64,000 nt of DNA, from positions 39,433 to 103,432 of the forward strand of contig JALNYK010000008.1 of assembly GCA_023229845.1 (NCBI GenBank), read 5' to 3'. Source of the stretch: Gallionella sp. (GTDB lineage: Bacteria > Pseudomonadota > Gammaproteobacteria > Burkholderiales > Gallionellaceae). Below, one piece after another: positions 57,282 through 64,000 of this stretch; position 1 is the first letter of the stretch; every line of letters begins with the position of its first letter. The notes beneath the pieces are model-generated. The model was not told where the DNA came from and made no database searches. It saw only the letters and a list, made by a program, of their open reading frames with translations. Position numbers and translations under genes: made by a program.

Positions 57282-58091
57282 ATGGACACCGACGACATTC
57301 AGCCGGAATACCGCCCCGCCAGAGCCCTCACCGTCCTGGTGGTGGAAGACAACCCGCAAGCGGCGAAGCTGCTGTCGCTCTACCTGAATCAGGCCGGCTA
57401 TCGGGTGCTGTTCGCTCAGAGCGGCAGCGAGGCATTGATGCTCGCGGCGCAGTGCCAACCGATGGCGATCACGCTGGACCTGCTGCTGCCCGACATGGAC
57501 GGCTGGCAGGTGCTGACCGAACTGAAGAGCATGCCCCGCACCCGCAACATCCCGGTGGTGATCGTCTCGGTGCTGGATCGCCAGTTGCTGGGCTTCCGCC
57601 TCGGGGCCGCGGACTATCTGGTCAAGCCAGTGGACAGGCTGGAACTGCTGCATGCACTGAGGCGCTGCATCCCCAAAGAAGGCGAGAACGGGGTATGCCA
57701 CAGGGTGATGGTGGTGCATACCGATCAGAACGAGCTGAGCCTGCTGGCGATGATGCTGGCGCAGGAGAAGTACGAAGTCATCCAGGCGCTGGGCACGGAG
57801 GAAGCGATCAATCTGGCGAAATGCATGCATCCCGATCTGGTGGTGACCAACCTGCTGTCCGGCGGGATGGATTTTTTCAGCCTGCAGGAAGGGCTGAAGG
57901 TGCTGCCCGAGACCGCCCACATCCCCATCCTGGCATTGACCGCCAGAATCTACAGCTCAACGGAGCACGCGGAAGAGGAAGGACGAATCGAGTTCGTGCT
58001 GCTGCAGGGCAACGAACTGATCGAGAAGCCCCTGCTGGCGGCGATCACCAAGCTGTTCCGCCGGACGAATATTTCCTCTGGAAACCGCTGA
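57282..58091 (+). CDS. Tandem receiver protein, second domain degenerate
   Basis: This 269-residue protein has two receivers. The first is complete (VLVVEDNPQAAKLL, D66 in LDLLLPDMDGW, VSVLD, LVKPVDR). The second begins MVVHTDQNELSLL and has N in place of the phospho-acceptor Asp (LVVTNLLSGGMDFF), although EKPLLA keeps the Lys-Pro. It is therefore probably not phosphorylated and may bind a partner. The start is 12 bases after the kinase gene. Confidence 0.87.
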   Translation: MDTDDIQPEYRPARALTVLVVEDNPQAAKLLSLYLNQAGYRVLFAQSGSEALMLAAQCQPMAITLDLLLPDMDGWQVLTELKSMPRTRNIPVVIVSVLDRQLLGFRLGAADYLVKPVDRLELLHALRRCIPKEGENGVCHRVMVVHTDQNELSLLAMMLAQEKYEVIQALGTEEAINLAKCMHPDLVVTNLLSGGMDFFSLQEGLKVLPETAHIPILALTARIYSSTEHAEEEGRIEFVLLQGNELIEKPLLAAITKLFRRTNISSGNR

Positions 58092-58101
58092 GGTGGCGAC
58101 G

Positions 58102-58503
58102 ATGGAACAACCGGTGAAAACCATACTGCTGGTCGAGGACGACGCCACCAACCGCAAGCTGGTGCGCGTCGTGCTGGGCGACAAGAAGCGCTACCGCATC
58201 CTGGAAGCGACCGGCGTCGCCGAAGCGCTGGCGCAACTCAGGAACGAAAAACCCGACCTGCTGCTGCTCGACATCCGCCTCGCCGACGGCAGCGGCCTCG
58301 ACGTGATCGGCGCATTCAGGGCAAACCACGCCTTCGACGACGTACCTGCGGTGGCGGTCACCGCGCAGGCGATGAAGGACGACGAAGCGCGCTTTCTCGC
58401 CGCCGGTTTCGACGGTTATCTGAGCAAGCCGGTGGACACCCGTCGCCTGCCCGAAGTGGTGGATAGCTTCATCAAATCAGGCAGAAAGGCGGCGCATGTC
58501 TGA
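58102..58503 (+). CDS. DivK-like single receiver
   Basis: The product is 133 residues from ATG after GAGGTGG. The receiver has ILLVEDDATNRKLV, LLLDIRLADGSGLDVI, AVTAQAMKDDE and YLSKPVD, close to the DivK/CheY-like group that lacks an output domain. It overlaps the next gene by eight bases. Confidence 0.87.
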   Translation: MEQPVKTILLVEDDATNRKLVRVVLGDKKRYRILEATGVAEALAQLRNEKPDLLLLDIRLADGSGLDVIGAFRANHAFDDVPAVAVTAQAMKDDEARFLAAGFDGYLSKPVDTRRLPEVVDSFIKSGRKAAHV

Positions 58504-59185
58504 CATTCCTGCCGCAGCGACGATACTGGTGGTGGACGATTCCGCGCCCAACGTGAAATTGCTGCGCCTCATTTTGGGCGCCGCCGGCTACCGGGTGTTC
58601 GACGCATACAGCGGCCCGGATGCGCTGGAAATACTGCATCGCGAAAAACCCGACGCGATGCTGTTGGACGTGCGCATGCCCGGCATGAGCGGCTACGACG
58701 TATGCCGGCAGATCCGCAAAGACCCCGAATTCTCCGGCCTGCCGGTAATCATGGTCACGGCGCTGTCGCTGGCCGAGGAACGCATCACCGGCATCGAAGC
58801 CGGCGCGACCGACTTCATCAGCAAGCCGTTCAACAAGAAGGAGCTGCTGGCAAGGGTGCGGGCCAGCCTGATGCTGGCGAAGCATGGCGGCATCGTTCCC
58901 CAGCTGCCCGGCGCGGTAGCCATCGCCGATCCCGACTGGAAAATACTGGCGCTGTCGCCGTTGGCCTCGGCCTTGCTGGGCGTCGGTTCGCAAGAGACCG
59001 TACACTTCGACTTCACGCAGTTGCTGGGCGCGGCCGAAAAGGAATTGCTTGCATCGGGCGGGGATCTCGTCGATTTCAGGCTGCATCTCCAAGCCACGTT
59101 AAACGCCAGACAGACCACCATCACCGATCCGAACGGGCGGCTGATCCTGCGACTGATTGCGCTGGCTCAAGCGAGCCCGGATTAA
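58496..59185 (+). CDS. Receiver protein with unassigned C-terminal domain
   Basis: The product is 229 residues. The receiver spans 1-125 (ILVVDDSAPNVKLLRLI, MLLDVRMPGMSGYDVC, VTALSLAEERI, FISKPFNKKELL). The C-terminal 95 residues (AVAIADPDWKILALSPLASAL) look like a shortened PAS fold without a catalytic domain. It is the last gene of the globin-kinase operon. Confidence 0.85.
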   Translation: MSDIPAAATILVVDDSAPNVKLLRLILGAAGYRVFDAYSGPDALEILHREKPDAMLLDVRMPGMSGYDVCRQIRKDPEFSGLPVIMVTALSLAEERITGIEAGATDFISKPFNKKELLARVRASLMLAKHGGIVPQLPGAVAIADPDWKILALSPLASALLGVGSQETVHFDFTQLLGAAEKELLASGGDLVDFRLHLQATLNARQTTITDPNGRLILRLIALAQASPD

Positions 59186-59262
59186 ACCTAGAAACCTCAG
59201 TTGACCGCTCCACTTGGTACGCATGATATTGAACATGAGAATATTTTTTGATTTATCCACGC

Positions 59263-59772
59263 TCACCAGCCCGCCAGCCACAAGCGCAGGCGCAAGCCGA
59301 TCTCCGTGGTGTAGCCGATCTCGACGAAGCGTATCTGTCCGTCGCGGTCCACGATGAAACTGGCGGGCACTGCATGTACGCCCCACGCGGCGGAGATGCG
59401 CCCGTCCGCATCGTTCAGCACCGGAAAGTCCAGCCGCTGTTCGGCCATGTGTCTGGCAACATCGGCGGGGCTGCCGCTCTGCATCGCGACCGTGACGACC
59501 TCATAATCGCCCTGCGCTATCGACTGGATGCTGCCCTGCTCCGCACTGCACACCGGACACCATGTCGCCCAGAAATGCACCAGCACCGGACGCTGAGGAG
59601 ACAGCTTATAGGCAGTGCCGTCCAGCAACGTCCCAGCCAATGAAGGAGCAGCGCCGCTGACGACATCGCGCTGCTGCCAGACGCGGATACCGACGATGAC
59701 GATGATGAGGATCAGCGCCTCGATCGCGCGGCGACGCCAGCGCGCGGCGCGTGTGGGGACTGGAACGGTCAT
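59263..59772 (-). CDS. TlpA/ScsD-like membrane-anchored thioredoxin
   Basis: The protein has 169 residues with one N-terminal transmembrane anchor (about 14-31) and a periplasmic thioredoxin fold with active site WCPVC (HFWATWCPVCSAEQ). The later cis-Pro segment is VHAVPASFIVDRDG. It likely reduces disulfides, for example in cytochrome c maturation, relevant to the many CxxCH proteins here. It is convergent with the receiver operon. Confidence 0.88.
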   Translation of the reverse strand: MTVPVPTRAARWRRRAIEALILIIVIVGIRVWQQRDVVSGAAPSLAGTLLDGTAYKLSPQRPVLVHFWATWCPVCSAEQGSIQSIAQGDYEVVTVAMQSGSPADVARHMAEQRLDFPVLNDADGRISAAWGVHAVPASFIVDRDGQIRFVEIGYTTEIGLRLRLWLAGW

Positions 59773-59873
59773 TGTTCTAAAAACCTCGATTTACAGCTTT
59801 TTTCAATATCACTCGCCCTGCCTGACGGACATGGCAACTGTGCAGCCTTTGATAATGAAACCTGCCATGTCCG

Positions 59874-59926
59874 TTCCCTCTCCTCAATCCTCTCCCGCAA
59901 GCGGGAGAGGAAGCAAACGAAACGCT
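59874..59926. repeat. CTCTCCCGC palindrome abutting hsp15 stop
   Basis: CCTCTCCCGC / GCGGGAGAGG around AA (59889-59910) has the flank GCAAACGAAACGCTAC running into the stop codon of the Hsp15 gene. It is the same element as in nrdJ at 21368-21416. It lies in the 152-base gap 59773-59924. Confidence 0.8.
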
Positions 59927-60332
59927 ACCCGAGTTTTTCGTTAAGCCGCTCGATCTCGCGGCGGTCGCGCTTGGTCGGCCTGCCCTTGAAGTGCGGCAAC
60001 GGCAGCAGTTTGTTCTGCGCGGCGATGGTCTCGCGCCGCGACCGGCTCTCGTCGCTCTCGCAATACAACTGCTGCGCCTCGGGCGCCGGGCCACGCTTTC
60101 CCGAAAGACCCAGCACTTCGATTTCGTATTGATATTGCCCGACACGGATGTCCAGCCGGTCGCCGACCGCCAGCGCCTTGGCCGGTTTGACGCGCGCGTC
60201 GTTGACCAGCACCTTGCCGCTCTCGACCGCATCGGCGGCCAGCGCGCGCGTCTTGAAGAAGCGCGCGGCCCACAGCCATTTGTCGATGCGGAGTTTTTCG
60301 GCGGTGTCGGCGGAAGATTCTTTATGCGGCAT
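59925..60332 (-). CDS. hslR: Heat shock protein 15, S4-domain RNA-binding
   Basis: The product is 135 residues from MPHKESSADTAEKLRIDKWL. The S4 domain is clear (LRIDKWLWAARFFKTRALA, VNDARVKPAKALAVGDRLDI), followed by a basic tail (GRPTKRDRREIERLNEKLG). Hsp15 binds stalled 50S subunits carrying peptidyl-tRNA. The longer frame upstream to 60653 belongs to the antisense of the GNAT gene. Confidence 0.9.
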   Translation of the reverse strand: MPHKESSADTAEKLRIDKWLWAARFFKTRALAADAVESGKVLVNDARVKPAKALAVGDRLDIRVGQYQYEIEVLGLSGKRGPAPEAQQLYCESDESRSRRETIAAQNKLLPLPHFKGRPTKRDRREIERLNEKLG

Positions 60333-60337
60333 GAGAC

Positions 60338-60766
60338 CTACAGTTCCAGCGTCATCTTGATATGCGGCAGGCCCGCGTCCATGAATACCTCGCCCTGCTC
60401 GACAAAACCCAGGCTGCGATAGAACGGAAGCGCCTGCGTCTGCGCATCCACGTCCACGCGGCTCAGTCCTTGCGCGCGCGCCTCGGCCAGCAGAGTCTCC
60501 ATGATCGCGGTGCCGAGCCGCTGTTCGCGCCACTGCGGCAGCACCGCGATGCGCCCGATATGGCCTTTCGCCAGCATACGGCCGCAACCGATAGCCTCGC
60601 CCTGCAGGCTCAACGCCAGCGCATGGCGACAGTTCTCGTCGAGGCCGTCCCACTCCAGTTCCTCGGGAACGCCCTGCTCGCGGATGAACACCGTCTCGCG
60701 GATCGCACGCAGCAGTGGCTCGCCGTCATGCCATGAAACCAGACTGACCGTAAAAGGATTGCCCAT
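60338..60766 (-). CDS. GNAT-family N-acetyltransferase
   Basis: The product is 142 residues from MGNPFTVSLVSW, six bases after GGAGG. GNAT marks are IREQGVPEELEWDG, the acetyl-CoA loop (IGRIAVLPQWREQRLGTAIM) and ALPFYRSLGFVEQGEVF. It resembles the ElaA/YjcF group. The substrate is unknown. Five bases separate it from the Hsp15 start. Confidence 0.87.
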   Translation of the reverse strand: MGNPFTVSLVSWHDGEPLLRAIRETVFIREQGVPEELEWDGLDENCRHALALSLQGEAIGCGRMLAKGHIGRIAVLPQWREQRLGTAIMETLLAEARAQGLSRVDVDAQTQALPFYRSLGFVEQGEVFMDAGLPHIKMTLEL

Positions 60767-60822
60767 CGTGAACCTCCCACTCAACCAAAATAGTTCATGA
60801 TCCTTCAGAAAATCAGAGCATT

Positions 60823-60868
60823 GTAGGTCGGGTTTTAACCCGACATGTCGGGCTGAAGCCCGACCTAC
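60823..60868. repeat. GTAGGTCGGG palindromic repeat
   Basis: The element runs from GTAGGTCGGGTTTTAACCCGAC to GCCCGACCTAC, two back-to-back hairpins, in the gap between the YkuD and GNAT genes. Confidence 0.85.
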
Positions 60869-60889
60869 ACCCCAATGGATAATCCTAGC

Positions 60890-61369
60890 TCAAGCCTTGA
60901 TTTCGACTTCCGTTCCCACCGGCACGAGATCGAACAGTTCAATCAGTTCGTCGTTGCGCATCCGGATGCAGCCGTGCGAACCGGGGATGCCCATGGACAC
61001 GGCATCCGGCGTGCCGTGGATGTAAATGTAGCGGCGCATGGTATCGCATTCCCCCAGCCGGTTGTAGCCCGGCTCGCGGCCGGACAGCCACAGGATGCGC
61101 GTCAGTATCCAGTCGCGCTGCGGGAACTGCGCGCCCAGTTCCGGCGTGTACACCTCGCCGGTCGGACGGCGGCGCACGAACACCGTGTTCGCGGGCTGGC
61201 CCGCGCCTATCTTCGCGCGCACCACATGGCGGCCGCGCGGCGTGCAGAAACTGCCGGAGCGTTCGCCTGCGCCGTTGGCGGCGGTGGAGACGGAATAGCT
61301 GCGCAGCAACTCGCCCGCGTCGCCGCGCAGCTCCAGCGTCTGGGTCGGAATGTCTACGGTGATCTTCAT
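60890..61369 (-). CDS. L,D-transpeptidase (YkuD) without signal peptide
   Basis: The protein is 159 residues, with the YkuD active site H118 (YIYIHGTPD) and S131-H132-G133-C134 (GSHGCIRMRN). It makes 3-3 cross-links or anchors proteins in peptidoglycan. No signal peptide or membrane anchor is seen: the start MKITVDIPTQTLEL leads directly into a beta strand. An upstream start is blocked by repeat sequence, so either export is unusual or the enzyme acts on cytoplasmic muropeptides. Confidence 0.88.
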   Translation of the reverse strand: MKITVDIPTQTLELRGDAGELLRSYSVSTAANGAGERSGSFCTPRGRHVVRAKIGAGQPANTVFVRRRPTGEVYTPELGAQFPQRDWILTRILWLSGREPGYNRLGECDTMRRYIYIHGTPDAVSMGIPGSHGCIRMRNDELIELFDLVPVGTEVEIKA

Positions 61370-61377
61370 ACTACCCC

Positions 61378-61502
61378 GTCATTCCGGCGAAGGCCGGAAT
61401 CCAGATGATTAAAAATCTCCCGCGCAAGCGGGACAAAACCTTGGGGCTGTCCGCTACGCGGGCTGTTTGTTTTTGCTGGATTCCGGCCTGCGCCGGAATG
61501 AC
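61378..61502. repeat. Paired inverted GTCATTCCGGC repeats
   Basis: The units at 61378-61404 and 61476-61502 are in opposite orientation (GTCATTCCGGCGAAGGCCGG; CTGGATTCCGGCCTGCGCCG), with about 70 bases between them. The arrangement resembles a bacterial interspersed mosaic element. It fills the gap between the YkuD and tadA genes. Confidence 0.8.
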
Positions 61503-61522
61503 GATCCAATAGGTTTTTAAGG

Positions 61523-62984
<1,462 letters not shown>

Positions 62985-63029
62985 AATTTCTCCTTCAATA
63001 AAAACAAGGCATTGCAGGGCGGATGCCAG

Positions 63030-63089
63030 ATTGTACACCTCGAAGGTGCCTTTCTCGGCATTTTTTAGGGTGTCTACTTTACGTTGGGC
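63030..63089 (+). other. attI-like integron recombination site
   Basis: The region between the intI start and the first cassette ends with GTTGGGC at 63083-63089, an exact match to GTTRRRY. Exchange is expected between G63083 and T63084. The outer boundary is set arbitrarily, since attI sites share little sequence. I found no LexA box and no convincing cassette promoter here. Confidence 0.7.
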
Positions 63090-63119
63090 AGCTCTCTGAA
63101 TTAGCGATTGGAAATAGCT

Positions 63120-63806
63120 ATGGGATTATTTGATTGGTTAAAAGGAAAACAATCGGCGCAGGCCAACCTGCCGTTGCCGTATGCGAAAGAGCAGAATTCG
63201 GTTGCTTCAGATGGACACACTGAGAAGGAAATATTTCAATCTCCCTCGCTACTTGCCGAGTGGGTCGATAATTTTATCTTGAGACCATTTCCGCTAGAAA
63301 AGGACTACGAACTACTGCCCGACGATGAAACGAGAAAAAATCTAAATATATCGATTGAGCAGCGTGAGCGTTGTGTTCGCGAATATTCTGTATTGCGGGT
63401 TGCTGGTGTTTCCAGTTTTATAAAGCAAAATTACCCGGACAGTTTCTGGTTGGCATTTTCAAGTCAGGTCGCTCCCTATCTTTGTCGTCACATTTATGGC
63501 GCACGGGGTGATGAGCATTTTTCTGAAGTGGCCCAGGCAGTGGAGTCTTATGTGGATGGCTTTGTATCAGAAGATCGAGTTGATCTCTGCGCCCAGAACT
63601 ACTTGGCTCGCGTTTATGATGACAGTGATAATTTCTTCAAACTCAAGTTTGGTGGCGTTGGTTTTATAGGTTTTGACTTTATCGCCCACACGTACGAAGC
63701 CTTTCGAGATGCTTATTGCCAAGTCACGCAGGGAATGTCATATGAGAGCGTCAAACTAATTGCAGAGGCTCTTGAGAAAATTGAAGCCGAGAAGGCTCAG
63801 CAATAG
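63120..63806 (+). CDS. First integron cassette protein, unknown
   Basis: I do not recognise this 228-residue protein. It starts [18 protein letters not shown], a short amphipathic N-terminus. The rest is soluble, alpha-helical and acidic ([51 protein letters not shown] segment, [19 protein letters not shown]). A TTG at 63108 would add four residues. The AT content is higher than in the flanking chromosome. It fills the cassette from 63084 to 63875 and is followed at once by attC. A weak TTGGAAA is the only ribosome-site candidate. Confidence 0.75.
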   Translation: MGLFDWLKGKQSAQANLPLPYAKEQNSVASDGHTEKEIFQSPSLLAEWVDNFILRPFPLEKDYELLPDDETRKNLNISIEQRERCVREYSVLRVAGVSSFIKQNYPDSFWLAFSSQVAPYLCRHIYGARGDEHFSEVAQAVESYVDGFVSEDRVDLCAQNYLARVYDDSDNFFKLKFGGVGFIGFDFIAHTYEAFRDAYCQVTQGMSYESVKLIAEALEKIEAEKAQQ

Positions 63807-63817
63807 GTTGCCGCCCA

Positions 63818-63881
63818 ACCTAACGTTCGAGCGGGACTGCCGCGAAGCAGCCCGCGTCAGCCCCTCAACTTAACGTTAGCC
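63818..63881 (+). other. attC site of first cassette
   Basis: R'' is ACCTAAC (63818-63824) and R' is GTTAGCC (63875-63881). Between them lies an imperfect palindrome with GCGGGACTGC / GCAGCCCGC-type arms and the L' region CCTCAACTTAAC. The length of 64 bp and the recombination point G63875/T63876 fit attC sites. Confidence 0.85.
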
Positions 63882-63923
63882 GCTTTCGTTTCATCAAACG
63901 TAGCACAACCAAGGAGGTTTACC

Positions 63924-64000
63924 ATGGCAGGGCTTCTCAATAGTGTCGCCAATGACAAGTGGGAATTCTACAAAGACCCAAAAGGCGAATGGCGTTGGCG
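63924..64000 (+). CDS. Second cassette protein, DUF1508/YegP-like, partial
   Basis: The ORF opens MAGLLNSVANDKWEFYKDPKG and continues EWRWR to the window edge, following CAAGGAGGTTTACC. The WEFYKDxxGEWRWR pattern is that of the DUF1508/YegP small protein repeat. The cassette begins at 63876. Confidence 0.7.
   Translation, partial: MAGLLNSVANDKWEFYKDPKGEWRW

Noticed and set aside
62985..63083. LexA box or strong cassette promoter upstream of intI/attI
   Set aside because: No CTGT-N8-ACAG match, and no -35/-10 pair with correct spacing. TTGTAC at 63031 has no partner.

Overview
The window looks like a chromosome segment of a betaproteobacterium, most likely Nitrosomonadales/Gallionellaceae-like (Sideroxydans or Gallionella type). 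The order leuC-ecn-leuD-leuB-asd-fimV is typical of Betaproteobacteria. GC is high, and there are several chemoreceptors, two with c-type heme motifs. The genus is an inference. No tRNA, rRNA or CRISPR array was found.

Layout. 1-5921 (minus): leucine biosynthesis (leuC, an entericidin lipoprotein, leuD, leuB), then asd and a partial fimV. 6088-9356 (plus): membrane-anchored hydrolase, a toxin-antitoxin pair, serB and an unknown membrane protein. 9353-13891 (minus): a Tat-exported molybdenum hydroxylase operon (xdhC-like, 2Fe-2S subunit, Mo subunit, MocA-like). 14171-19143: an AT-richer accessory patch with a PIN-domain protein, a small membrane protein, a truncated 5' copy of nrdJ, an IS4-family element with a frameshifted transposase and a perfect 9-bp target duplication, an HTH remnant and a di-heme cytochrome c. 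19413-23448: complete B12-dependent ribonucleotide reductase and an LpxR-like lipid A deacylase. 23569-30710 (minus): two large RTX proteins, one a serralysin-type protease, sharing a near-identical C-terminal module.

30838-46777 (minus) is a motility-signalling block: HDOD, HD-GYP, an OprB-like porin, a 26-residue membrane peptide, a chemoreceptor, cheA-cheZ-cheY-cheV-cheV and two chemoreceptors with periplasmic CxxCH motifs. A 613-bp tandem duplication copies the 3' end of cheA and a small downstream gene. 47073-53132 holds a HAMP-like membrane protein, an HD-GYP protein, a kinase/response-regulator operon and another HDOD protein. 53393-59185 (plus) holds a ferritin-like protein, a GH15 glycosidase, a globin-coupled histidine kinase and three receiver proteins, a likely oxygen- or redox-sensing phosphorelay. 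59263-61987 (minus) is housekeeping: TlpA-like, Hsp15, GNAT, YkuD and tadA.

61989-64000 is the left end of an integron: an IntI-type integrase on minus, an attI-like GTTGGGC site, a first cassette with an unrecognised protein, a 64-bp attC and the start of a second, DUF1508/YegP-like cassette. The array continues past the window.

Across the window several families of palindromic intergenic repeats recur. At four places they touch coding sequence: inside nrdJ in frame, in the 5' part of the mocA-like gene, at the 3' end of the xdhC-like gene, and against the stop of hsp15.
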